Source: CAYVCG01 sp964449985
GTDB lineage: Bacteria > Bacillota > Clostridia > Lachnospirales > WRAX01
DNA length: 52,472 bases
NCBI GenBank assembly: GCA_964449985.1
Contig: CAYVCG010000005.1
Location: 1-52,472 of the forward strand
Direction: 5' to 3'
A program made the position numbers and the translations under genes. The first letter of the stretch is position 1, and each line of letters starts with the position of its first letter. Shown one piece after another: positions 18,461 to 26,576 of the stretch. Under the pieces are notes generated by a model. That model was not told the DNA's origin, searched no databases, and saw only the letters and a program-made list of their open reading frames with translations.

Positions 18461-18736
18461 ATGATAGTTAATAGTGTGTACAAAAGCTATGCGGTATATG
18501 AACAGCCTAAAAGTTTACGCACAATGAGGGTTTCAAGGGCGGAAGAAAAAAGAGACTATGTCGCCCTGTCAACGCAAGCCAAAGACTTTCAAAGCATTAG
18601 AAACGTTTTATCAAAAGTCCCCGATATTAGAGCAGATAAAGTTAGGGACGTTACCAAAAAGTTGGAAACAGAAGGTTATGAACTTAGCTCTTCCAGCATA
18701 GCAGATAAGATTATTTCTAGTCTTTTTAACAACTAA
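18461..18736 (+). CDS. flgM: Anti-sigma-28 factor FlgM
   Basis: A 91-residue FlgM homologue that holds the flagellar sigma factor inactive until the hook-basal body is complete. The C-terminal half (VLSKVPDIRADKVRDV to ADKIISSL) is the sigma-binding region, while the N-terminus is variable and probably disordered. It has its own sigma-28-type promoter, which gives the usual autoregulatory loop. An unusually long gap of 262 nt with two hairpins separates it from flgN. Confidence 0.9.
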   Translation: MIVNSVYKSYAVYEQPKSLRTMRVSRAEEKRDYVALSTQAKDFQSIRNVLSKVPDIRADKVRDVTKKLETEGYELSSSSIADKIISSLFNN

Positions 18737-18776
18737 TCTACTGACGATATATATTATGTGCGTTTTAAACTGGGTG

Positions 18777-18810
18777 TTTTAATGAACAGGGGTTTCCCTG
18801 TTCATTAAAA
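18777..18810. repeat. Perfect 15-bp hairpin after flgM
   Basis: TTTTAATGAACAGGG, loop GTTT, then the exact complement. It lies 40 nt past the flgM stop codon. No T run follows on either strand, so it is not a canonical terminator. It may be a 3'-end stabiliser or partial terminator. Confidence 0.7.
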
Positions 18811-18869
18811 CTGTTAATCACAAAAAATAAAAATTAAATTATAATAGCATTTCATTAAAGCTATATTTA

Positions 18870-18969
18870 AGGGCAAGTCTAAAAAGCAAGGATGCAGATT
18901 ATGACCGATTATTATATCAGTCACCATATTATGCTTTCCAAGTTTTTTTAGAATATGCCCTCGTTTTTT
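18870..18969 (+). other. Long imperfect palindrome with T run upstream of flgN
   Basis: AGGGCA at 18870 pairs with TGCCCT at 18956-18961. Inside, TCTAAAAA pairs with TTTTTAGA, followed by shorter GGA, GCA and TATG pairings around an AT-rich centre. CGTTTTTT follows (to 18969), so the RNA could act as an attenuator or terminator before flgN. It does not match the c-di-GMP riboswitch patterns I know. A mobile palindromic element is the alternative. Confidence 0.5.
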
Positions 18970-18998
18970 ATAGATACTAAAATCAGGTGGTGAAATAA

Positions 18999-19499
18999 AT
19001 GTCAGGCATTATCTACGAACTATTAGATGTTTTGAAAGAGGAATCAAAACTCTATGATGAGCTTGTTGATCTATCAAAAATTAAAAAAGACTACGTAATC
19101 AAAAACGATACTGACAATCTTAAAGAGCTAACCTCAAAAGAAAACCTGATGGCGGGAAAGATTCAAAGGCTCGAAAGAAAGAGGCTTTCATTAATAAAAG
19201 ATATATCGTATGTGTTAAATGAAAAAGAATCCAACATAACTTTGGCTTCTTTAGCAAATATTATTAGTGATAAACCAGAAAGCCAAGAATTGAAAAATGT
19301 GGCAGAGCACCTTAAACAAACGCTTTCCGAACTAAAACAATTAAATGAGCAAAACAGAGTGTTGATTGAAAATGCTCTTGAATATATAGATTTTTCCATG
19401 AACGTTATTAGAAGCACGTTTGATGCGCAACCAACAGTATTCTCTGCCAAGGGCGAACAAATAACGCCAGGTGGAAACCTATTCGACGCAAAAAATTAG
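18999..19499 (+). CDS. flgN: FlgN-family flagellar chaperone
   Basis: A 166-residue, mostly helical, charged protein matching FlgN by size, coiled-coil character and position just before flgK. FlgN chaperones the hook-filament junction proteins FlgK and FlgL in the cytosol and delivers them to the flagellar export gate. Helical segments (residues 10-60 and 75-130) contain heptad-like Leu spacing. AGGTGG precedes the ATG. The flgK start is 13 nt after the stop codon. Confidence 0.82.
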   Translation: MSGIIYELLDVLKEESKLYDELVDLSKIKKDYVIKNDTDNLKELTSKENLMAGKIQRLERKRLSLIKDISYVLNEKESNITLASLANIISDKPESQELKNVAEHLKQTLSELKQLNEQNRVLIENALEYIDFSMNVIRSTFDAQPTVFSAKGEQITPGGNLFDAKN

Positions 19500-19512
19500 A
19501 GGGGGCAGCAAA

Positions 19513-21216
19513 ATGTCAGGTATATCAAGTTTAGGAGTCGCCGCTAGCGGTATGTCCGCTGCGCAAGCTGGGCTTTATGTCCTTGGGCATAACTTGGGCA
19601 ATAGCGAGACACCGGGTTATGTTCGTCAGCAAGTTCTTCAAAAAGATTTTCATTCACTTACAATAGGGCGCAACGGTTCTGGCCTTATGCAGGTTGGGCT
19701 AGGAACGGATATTGCCTCCATACGCCAAATAAGAGATAAATTCCTTGATGTTTCATATAGAACGGAAGTAAGCAAAACATCTTTCTATGACGTTAAGTAT
19801 TCAACCGGCCTTGAAATAGACACTATTATAGGCGAATTAGAAAGCCAATATAAATTTTCATCTATACTAGACGATATGTGGAACGCTTTAAATGAGCTTA
19901 CCATCAATCCCTCTGGTCTTGATGCAAGAGGCAACTTTATTTCCACAGCAGTAAGTTTTGTCGGAAAGGCTAACAACGTTTATGACCGCCTTTTGGAATA
20001 TCAGCAAAACCTGAACGATCAGGTTAAAAAATCGGTTCAGAATATTAACACGCTTGTTACTCAAGTAAATAAGCTGAACAAACTTATCTCCGAAGCGGAA
20101 TCAAGCGGAGACAACGCAAACGACTATAGAGACAGCCGAAACCTTGCTCTGGACGAATTGAACAGCATTATTCGCATAACGTATAAAGAACAGCCCAATG
20201 GAACTGTTAATATATTGACTGAAGATGGCGATGAGTTATTAGTAAACGGCCTCCAAAACCAGCTTGGTCTTAGATATTGTGCCTCCAAAAGCAATTTTGT
20301 TGAGCCTGTTTTTACAACCAGCAGCAAAATACTTAATTATGACCCGACAAACGCCAATGCAAGGCCTCTCTTTAAATTCTCAACAAACGTTGGTAGCTTG
20401 CAGGATAATGATTGCGGCAGCTTAAAGGGGCTTATGATCTCGCGAGGTTTTAGCCCGGCGAACTATACTATGTCACCGGATAAAATAGACACTACAACAC
20501 CCGATGGTCAAAAAATGTATTTTAGCGTTACAAACTGTCAAATCCCTAAAGTTATGATTGAATTTGATACGCTTGTTCATAGTATTGTAACGATGATAAA
20601 CAACGCACTATCGCCATATGACCCGACTACCTTGGAAAAAGATCCGGCTAATGCTCCTTTCGGCCTTGATGGCTCTCAGTTTACTGAAATATTCGTCAGG
20701 AAAAATATGCCCAGGTTTAATGGGGATGACTATAACGCGGAGGATCCTACAAATCCATATTCTCTATATTCCATTGGTAACATTATGGTAAACCCGGATA
20801 TCCTAAACGCTCGTGATTATGATAAAATACCCCTCTCCTTCTCAGGCGATATCGGGGATCAAAACTCTTTGATGGATTTGCTGAGCAAATGGAAAAAGGG
20901 CTGGGTGGATGCGGAAGGAAATAAGTTTACGGCAATAGGAACTGACGAACCAATAAATGTTTACGATTTCTATAGGCAGTTTATAACAAATACAGCGATA
21001 GACACCAACGAAGCAAAAGGATTTCTGGATGAGCAAATGAAGCTCTTAACCCAAATTGATAATAAAAGAAAACAGATATCAGGAGTTTCCCTTGATGAAG
21101 AAATGAAAAACATTCTGATATATCAGCACGCATACAATGCCTCTGCAAAGATGCTTAACGTAATAGATTCTATGATCGATAAAATTGTAAACGGAACAGG
21201 CAGAGTCGGCTTATAA
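19513..21216 (+). CDS. flgK: Flagellar hook-associated protein FlgK (first copy)
   Basis: A 567-residue hook-filament junction protein. The N-terminus carries the flagellar rod/hook signature (GHNLGNSETPGYVRQ) and the C-terminus the conserved amphipathic helix with SGVSLDEEMKNILIYQHAYNA. The start at 19513 is chosen because a GGGGG motif sits 5-10 nt upstream and the product then begins like known FlgK proteins (MSGISSLGVAASG). It is followed 52 nt later by a second, divergent flgK. Which copy forms the main junction is not clear. Confidence 0.9.
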   Translation: MSGISSLGVAASGMSAAQAGLYVLGHNLGNSETPGYVRQQVLQKDFHSLTIGRNGSGLMQVGLGTDIASIRQIRDKFLDVSYRTEVSKTSFYDVKYSTGLEIDTIIGELESQYKFSSILDDMWNALNELTINPSGLDARGNFISTAVSFVGKANNVYDRLLEYQQNLNDQVKKSVQNINTLVTQVNKLNKLISEAESSGDNANDYRDSRNLALDELNSIIRITYKEQPNGTVNILTEDGDELLVNGLQNQLGLRYCASKSNFVEPVFTTSSKILNYDPTNANARPLFKFSTNVGSLQDNDCGSLKGLMISRGFSPANYTMSPDKIDTTTPDGQKMYFSVTNCQIPKVMIEFDTLVHSIVTMINNALSPYDPTTLEKDPANAPFGLDGSQFTEIFVRKNMPRFNGDDYNAEDPTNPYSLYSIGNIMVNPDILNARDYDKIPLSFSGDIGDQNSLMDLLSKWKKGWVDAEGNKFTAIGTDEPINVYDFYRQFITNTAIDTNEAKGFLDEQMKLLTQIDNKRKQISGVSLDEEMKNILIYQHAYNASAKMLNVIDSMIDKIVNGTGRVGL

Positions 21217-21233
21217 TCGGCTTTGTGAAAGAA

Positions 21234-21249
21234 GGCCGCGCCTGCGGCC
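21234..21249 (+). repeat. GC-rich hairpin before the second flgK
   Basis: GGCCGC, a 4-nt loop, GCGGCC. It lies three nt before the AAGGAGG of the second flgK, in otherwise AT-rich sequence. It might affect mRNA stability or translation of that copy. Confidence 0.5.
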
Positions 21250-21268
21250 GTAAGGAGGAATATTTAAA

Positions 21269-23158
21269 ATGAGATCATCATTTTTTGAATTTAATGTGGC
21301 AACGTCGGCTCTATTTGTGGCTAGAGGTGGTCTTGACACAGTTTCCCATAACGTATCTAACGCGTCTACAAAAGGTTATTCTCGCCAAGTTATTGAACAA
21401 AGAGCAACGACTCCTCTGACATTCTATAACGGCAAGGGAATGGTTGGAACAGGAGCGGAAATATTTGGTGTTAACCAAGTTCGCAACTTTTATCTGGACA
21501 AGAAATATTGGTCTGAATCCAGTGTCCTTGGAGAATATAGCACTAAATCAACCCTGTTATCGCTTACGGAGCGTGTGTTTAATGAGCTTTCAGGAACAGG
21601 CCTAACAGCCCAGTTTACTGATTTCTTCAATCAAATGAAGGATCTGGCAACAAGCGCAAACGATAAAACATTTAGAACCAACGTTACACAGCTTGGAACC
21701 TCTATGACTACTTTTTTAAAGAATACATACGACGCTTTAAAAAAGCAGCAGAGAGATATAAACACTGATGTAAAAGCTACAGTAAACATTATTAATAGTA
21801 TTGGTCAGCAAATACGTTCGCTTAATGACCAAATAATCACGTTTGAGCTTGACGGTTCTAGGGCTAATGACTTGCGCGATGCCAGAGCGAACCTTGTTGA
21901 CGAACTTTCAAAGTTTGTGAACGTTGAAGTAAGCGAAATCGAACGCAATGAGGAATATGCAGCAGGAAAATATCCAGAACCTGAAAACAGAGGAAAAAGC
22001 CAAAAAGAATTCGTTGTTATGATTAACGGTCATGATTTTGTTAAGGGTTCTCAATTGGAAACTCTTGTTTGCAAAGAAAGAAAGACGACAGATGCTTCAG
22101 GCAACGCTGTTAATGTATACTACAATCCTGAGGATAATGCTGGATTATATGATATATATTGGGCTATTTCCAATACCAAGTTTGATGTATACAGCCCGTC
22201 TCTTAAAGGCGAGCTGAAAGGGCTTATTGAAGTTCGTGATGGAAATAATGCAAACTATATAAAAAATGCAACTACTAAGTCTTATAACAGCACAACTGGA
22301 GAATTGATCATTGATATCCCGGCAGGAAGCAGAGTAGATTTAAATACTGCCGGAGGCAAGATTTCCGTTTTCGATCCAGCGACAGGAAGAGCCGTAGATT
22401 ATCAGTATACCAGCTATACGTATGACCCAGCGACAAATCAGGCTAAAGTAATGATCGCCAATCCAAAAACCACTGATTTATTTAACGCTGCCGGTGCAAA
22501 GTTATCTTTGGGCGAAACATCAAGCTACAAAGGCATCCCGTATTATATGAGCCGCTTAAACGACCTTGTAAGAACGTTTGCAAAGGCGATTAATGAAGGC
22601 AAATATATGAACGGTGGTAGCATACCGGGCGTTACAGGCCATATCGACGGCTATAATCTAAAAGGCGATAATTTAAGGACTCTGTTCTTCACATATAAGG
22701 ACAAAGACGGAAATGAAATATCTATAGATGACCCTAAATACAATATATATAATATGACAGCGGACAATATTTTTGTAAACTCAGAGCTTTTAGCGAAACC
22801 GGAATTATTAGCCGCTTCAATAGGTTCTACTATTGGACAGAGCGATAATAAAGTCATATTGGGCTTTAGCAAAATTATGGAAGATTCATCCCTTTTCCTT
22901 GAGGGTAATATAAAAGATTATATCATCGGCATGACAGGCGAATTGGGTATTGACTTAAACCAAGCTAAGAAATTTACTAAAAACTATACAGACGTTACTA
23001 AAACTATTGATAACCAAAGAACATCTGTTTCCGGCGTTTCTATAGATGAAGAAATGATAAGTATGATTAAATACCAACAACAGTATCAGGCAGCGGCAAA
23101 GCTAATAAACATTATAGATAGTATTTATGATATGACGATAAATAGGCTCGGCGTATAA
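21269..23158 (+). CDS. flgK: FlgK-type hook-associated protein (second copy)
   Basis: A 629-residue protein with FlgK-type ends: N-terminal DTVSHNVSNASTKGYSRQV and C-terminal SGVSIDEEMISMIKYQQQYQ. It differs substantially from the preceding FlgK, so it is not a recent duplication, and it has a larger variable middle domain (about residues 230-480). Strong AAGGAGG. Both copies may take part in the junction, or one may serve a second filament type. FlgL follows 26 nt later. Confidence 0.88.
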   Translation: MRSSFFEFNVATSALFVARGGLDTVSHNVSNASTKGYSRQVIEQRATTPLTFYNGKGMVGTGAEIFGVNQVRNFYLDKKYWSESSVLGEYSTKSTLLSLTERVFNELSGTGLTAQFTDFFNQMKDLATSANDKTFRTNVTQLGTSMTTFLKNTYDALKKQQRDINTDVKATVNIINSIGQQIRSLNDQIITFELDGSRANDLRDARANLVDELSKFVNVEVSEIERNEEYAAGKYPEPENRGKSQKEFVVMINGHDFVKGSQLETLVCKERKTTDASGNAVNVYYNPEDNAGLYDIYWAISNTKFDVYSPSLKGELKGLIEVRDGNNANYIKNATTKSYNSTTGELIIDIPAGSRVDLNTAGGKISVFDPATGRAVDYQYTSYTYDPATNQAKVMIANPKTTDLFNAAGAKLSLGETSSYKGIPYYMSRLNDLVRTFAKAINEGKYMNGGSIPGVTGHIDGYNLKGDNLRTLFFTYKDKDGNEISIDDPKYNIYNMTADNIFVNSELLAKPELLAASIGSTIGQSDNKVILGFSKIMEDSSLFLEGNIKDYIIGMTGELGIDLNQAKKFTKNYTDVTKTIDNQRTSVSGVSIDEEMISMIKYQQQYQAAAKLINIIDSIYDMTINRLGV

Positions 23159-23184
23159 GATTGTAAAAAGGAGCGATTTGTAAT

Positions 23185-24600
23185 ATGAGAATAACAAACC
23201 AAATGACAACAAACCGAATGATTCTTAATATATCCAGAAACATGGCAAACGTAAATGATTTGTATACGCAATTGACAAGCGGAAAAAAAATACAGATGCC
23301 TTCTGATAATCCTATTATCGCAAGCAGAGCCTTAAAATTTAGAACAAATATTTCAGAAACGCAGCAGTATTTGAGAAATGTTAAACAAGGTCTTTCTTGG
23401 ATGGAAATAACAGAGCAAGCTATGGACAATACTATGACATCGTTGCAGGATATTAAAGAACTATGTACAGAAGGCTCATCAGATAACTATAACATTGATA
23501 ACAAAAAAACATTCGCAACACAATTACAATCATTCTTTGAGCAGATGCAAAGCGAAATGAATGTCACTTATACAGGTCGTTATGTCTTTTCCGGTTACAG
23601 AACAGATAAGCCGCCTATAATAACAGCTGACAAACCGGGCGCAAGCTACAATATATCCCAAACCTTAACATCGGGGAATGTTGAACATGCAAAAGCCTTT
23701 ATCAAAGATCCAGTAACTTTGCAAACGACCGTTACAGAAGTTGATAAATTTAAGCTTCCTTACACCGGCGCAACCGGCCTTGGCATATCAATCACTGATG
23801 CCGCCGGCAATCCTGTTGTAAATACTTTCACAATAACTGAAATCCAATCCCCTACCGCTGCGGCGTATAATCCTGCAAATAACGAGGTATACTACATAAA
23901 GGATACCGGAGAGATTATCCTGGGGAAAAACGCATTGGATCAAATCAATGCCAACGCCAACGGTAGTATTGATATAAGTTATAAAAAAGATGGTCTGCAA
24001 AAAGGGGATCTTAACCCTGAAATATACTTTAACTGTAAAGATAATGTTACAGGTAAAACGTATAGCGCGGCTGGGCAGGATATTCAATATGAATTTGGTG
24101 TTAATACACGAGTGACAATAAACAATCAGGCAAAAGATAGTTTAACAGCTTCGATGTATGGTGATTTGAGATCAATGTTGCAGCTTGTAAACAGCATGTC
24201 ATTAACGCCTACCGAGCAGTTGGTTGAGTATTATAAAGGCCAAGGTTTAACTGGCGAAAAACTTGACGAAGCCGTTGCTGAACATACAAAAACAGAAAAA
24301 CAACAATACAACGGCGTTTTACACGATGCATTTAGTAATATGCTTGGAATAATAGAGAAGCATACATCCCAGGTCTCGAAAGAGTATACCCAACTCGGCA
24401 GCCAGATGAACAGGCTTGATATGATTCAAAGCAGGCTTAAGCAAGACAACTTAAGTTATACTGAGCTTATGTCGGATAATGAAAATGTAAACTATCTTGA
24501 CGCTACGATGAATCTAAATGCAGCAAACTATGTTTACCAGATGGCTCTTAAAGCCGGCGGAAGCATAATGCAAACCTCTCTGGCTGACTTTATCAGATAA
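23185..24600 (+). CDS. flgL: Flagellar hook-associated protein FlgL
   Basis: A 471-residue FlgL (HAP3), the junction protein next to the filament. The N-terminus RITNQMTTNRMILNISRN and the following TQLTSGKKIQMPSDNP are the flagellin-like D0/D1 helix signature. The C-terminus pairs with it (MNLNAANYVYQMALKAG). A central insert of about 200 residues makes it longer than the roughly 300-residue Bacillus protein. It lies 26 nt after flgK and 17 nt before fliW. Confidence 0.92.
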   Translation: MRITNQMTTNRMILNISRNMANVNDLYTQLTSGKKIQMPSDNPIIASRALKFRTNISETQQYLRNVKQGLSWMEITEQAMDNTMTSLQDIKELCTEGSSDNYNIDNKKTFATQLQSFFEQMQSEMNVTYTGRYVFSGYRTDKPPIITADKPGASYNISQTLTSGNVEHAKAFIKDPVTLQTTVTEVDKFKLPYTGATGLGISITDAAGNPVVNTFTITEIQSPTAAAYNPANNEVYYIKDTGEIILGKNALDQINANANGSIDISYKKDGLQKGDLNPEIYFNCKDNVTGKTYSAAGQDIQYEFGVNTRVTINNQAKDSLTASMYGDLRSMLQLVNSMSLTPTEQLVEYYKGQGLTGEKLDEAVAEHTKTEKQQYNGVLHDAFSNMLGIIEKHTSQVSKEYTQLGSQMNRLDMIQSRLKQDNLSYTELMSDNENVNYLDATMNLNAANYVYQMALKAGGSIMQTSLADFIR

Positions 24601-24617
24601 GAATTTAGGAGGATGCT

Positions 24618-25055
24618 ATGACACTCAACACTAAACATTTCGGAGAAATCCAAATCGACGAAAGCAAAATAATTGAATTTAAAGAAGGCGTTCCTGGATT
24701 TACAAATTTGCACAGATTCGTTCTTTTGGCAGAACCAAACGAACAGAAGGAATTAGAAGGTATTTTTTACTGGTTACAATCCGTTGAGGATCCTTCTATT
24801 GCTTTTGTTATGGTAAATATGGTAAAATATATGCCAGACTATAACCCTCTTATCGATCCGGAGCAAATCAGCGGCTTGGGCGACTACGACCCGAACAAGT
24901 TTGTTTTCTACAACATAGCCGTTATTCCGGATGAAGTTAAGGAAGCTACCGTAAACCTTAAGGCTCCTGTTGTTATTAATGACGAGCTTAAACAAGGCAA
25001 ACAAGTCATTTGCACAAACGAGGAATATACTGTAAGACATTATATGTTCAAATAA
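24618..25055 (+). CDS. fliW: Flagellar assembly factor FliW
   Basis: A 145-residue FliW. It binds either flagellin or CsrA. When flagellin is exported, free FliW binds CsrA and lifts its repression of flagellin translation. Recognised by IIEFKEGVPGF near the N-terminus and the FVMVNM and NIAVIP strands. AGGAGG precedes the ATG. The adjoining csrA gene supports this partner-switch role. Confidence 0.93.
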   Translation: MTLNTKHFGEIQIDESKIIEFKEGVPGFTNLHRFVLLAEPNEQKELEGIFYWLQSVEDPSIAFVMVNMVKYMPDYNPLIDPEQISGLGDYDPNKFVFYNIAVIPDEVKEATVNLKAPVVINDELKQGKQVICTNEEYTVRHYMFK

Positions 25056-25082
25056 ATTAGCCATAAAAAATGGTGAAATACC

Positions 25083-25132
25083 ATATTATTTCCCGAAAAC
25101 TATTGAAAAAGATATTTTTCGGGAAATAATAT
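25083..25132 (+). terminator. 17-bp hairpin between fliW and csrA
   Basis: ATATTATTTCCCGAAAA at 25083-25099 pairs perfectly with 25116-25132 around a 16-nt loop. TTTCTT follows, so it may work as a partial terminator or attenuator that lowers csrA relative to fliW. Confidence 0.6.
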
Positions 25133-25168
25133 TTTCTTAATCTATGTACATATGAAATGAGTGATCAA

Positions 25169-25393
25169 ATGCTTGCACTTACACGAAAAAAGGGAGAATC
25201 AATTATCATTGGTGACAATGTTGAGGTTGTTATCTTGGGTGTAACCGGTGACCAGGTTAAAATAGGCATCCATGCTCCAAAAGAAATTTCTGTCCACCGT
25301 AAAGAGATATATGAGCAAATAAAGGCGGAAAATAGCAAAGCCTCAAACAGCACTATAACTAATCTTAAAGCGGCTCAGAAATTTATGAAGTAG
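25169..25393 (+). CDS. csrA: Translational regulator CsrA
   Basis: A 74-residue RNA-binding dimer that represses translation, classically of flagellin in FliW-bearing Firmicutes. N-terminus MLALTRKKGESIIIG, followed by the core VKIGIHAPKEISVHRKEIYE. The start at 25169 is chosen because CsrA proteins begin with this strand; an in-frame ATG at 25157 would add four residues. Neither start has a strong ribosome binding site, which suggests low or regulated translation. Confidence 0.93.
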   Translation: MLALTRKKGESIIIGDNVEVVILGVTGDQVKIGIHAPKEISVHRKEIYEQIKAENSKASNSTITNLKAAQKFMK

Positions 25394-25411
25394 TTCGAAC
25401 AAATAAAAAAT

Positions 25412-25439
25412 CCCCCATCTTATTTAAATAAGAAGGGGG
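25412..25439. terminator. Bidirectional terminator between csrA and mecA
   Basis: CCCCCATCTTATTT and AAATAAGAAGGGGG pair with one mismatch. ATTTTTTATTT follows on the minus strand (mecA side) and TTATTAT on the plus strand (csrA side). The genes converge here. Confidence 0.8.
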
Positions 25440-25463
25440 TTATTATAAATAAATAAATATATA

Positions 25464-26275
25464 TTACAGACTCGCTAATAGACAAACTGCATTATCTTTT
25501 ATTATTGCCTCTCCGTGCTCAATTATATAATACTTTGCAATTGTTGTTGCATTATGTTTTTGCCCATATTCACACAGGATAGACTCAATATTTTCAAGAG
25601 TTATGCCTAAGTCTTTAATATTTGAAGCATTGTTGCTATGAGCTATTAAATAATACCTTCCATCCATCTTATAAAGGCTGTTTGCCCCACCATACCTACC
25701 TATAAGCCTCTTGGATGCGCTCGTAACATGATCAAGGCAGGTAAACGAATATATAGTCATTTCATTATCAATAGCCGTNNNNNNNNNNNNNNNNNNNNNN
25801 NNNNNNNNNNNNNNNNNNNNNNNNNNNNNNNNNNNNNNNNNNNNNNNNNNNNNNNNNNNNNNNNNNNNNNNNNNNNNNTAACATGATCAAGGCAGGTAAA
25901 CGAATATATAGTCATTTCATTATCAATAGCCGTGGAGTTAACATTTTCTATAATAGGACGCTTTACAAACTTGCGTTCGTCTTTAGACTTTGGCGTTAGA
26001 TTAAGCTTTGAATCAAAATCTTCTGAGTTATTTACTTTTGTTACTATAATCATAATACTTTGCGTTGAAAGCGGTATAGCTTCAATCATAAGAGGAACAT
26101 TATTGTCAGGCTGAAAACCACATTCATACATAGCTTGCTCCAGCATATCGCGGAACAGATCCTGCATCTTTTCAGAACCATAAGCAAGCTCGCTTATTTT
26201 AATGTTACGCTCGGTCAGATCAGTTTGATTTAATATAAACTTAACCTGTGTATCGCTTATCTTCTCTATCTTCAT
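25464..26275 (-). CDS. mecA: MecA adaptor protein, split by an artefactual assembly gap
   Basis: Adaptor that feeds substrates to the ClpC protease; in Bacillus it targets ComK. The N-terminal domain (MKIEKISDTQVKFILNQ and following) is upstream of the N gap and the C-terminal domain (KMDGRYYLIAHSN onwards) downstream. Both sides of the gap carry the same 55 bp (25724-25778 and 25879-25933). Removing the 100 N and one copy restores a single 657-nt frame coding 218 residues, the size of Bacillus MecA. The start at 26275 (ATG) has AAGGA about 10 nt upstream. A hairpin (ATGGCAA/TTGCCAT) lies about 45 nt upstream in the leader. The gene is probably intact. Confidence 0.9.
25724..25778. repeat. 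55-bp duplicate flanking the mecA gap, copy 1
   Basis: Identical to 25879-25933; an assembly overlap, not a biological repeat. Confidence 0.9.
25779..25878. other. Assembly gap (100 N) inside mecA, artefactual
   Basis: Identical 55-bp flanks, plus restoration of a normal-length MecA when collapsed, indicate that no sequence is missing. Confidence 0.9.
25879..25933. repeat. 55-bp duplicate flanking the mecA gap, copy 2
   Basis: Second copy of 25724-25778. Confidence 0.9.
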
Positions 26276-26495
26276 AATATTCACATCCTTCTTCTTCTCA
26301 AAAAAACAACGGTGTCTCTTATGGCAATAACTTTTAATTTTGCCATTATATATTTATATATTATAGTATATAAAACTTTATTAATAATGTAAATAGGTTA
26401 ATACTGTAATGTTATGTAATTTTAATAATTTGTATGACTATTTTTAATAAAAAAATTTATTGGCAAAAAAACAATTAATATGACAAACCGTATAA

Positions 26496-26540
26496 AATAA
26501 AGGATAAAAAGATTGACACTTCTTATAATAAAGGATAAAA
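26496..26540 (+). repeat. Direct repeat at the LysM gene promoter
   Basis: AATAAAGGATAAAA occurs at 26496-26509 and again at 26527-26540, 31 bp apart, about three helical turns. The copies flank the -35 box and the second overlaps the -10, so they may form a regulator site. Between this element and the mecA start I see only AT-rich sequence and the mecA leader hairpin. Confidence 0.55.
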
Positions 26541-26541
26541 T
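26513..26541 (+). promoter_or_regulatory. Promoter of the LysM membrane protein gene
   Basis: Perfect TTGACA (26513-26518), 17-nt spacer, TAAAAT (26536-26541), about 36 nt before the TTG start codon. Confidence 0.8.
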
Positions 26542-26576
26542 CAAATATATACACAAATATTTAGGGGGTATACAAA

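Noticed and set aside
18811..18998. c-di-GMP riboswitch before flgN
   Set aside because: Riboswitches are common before clostridial flagellar genes, but the conserved GEMM motifs I know are not present.
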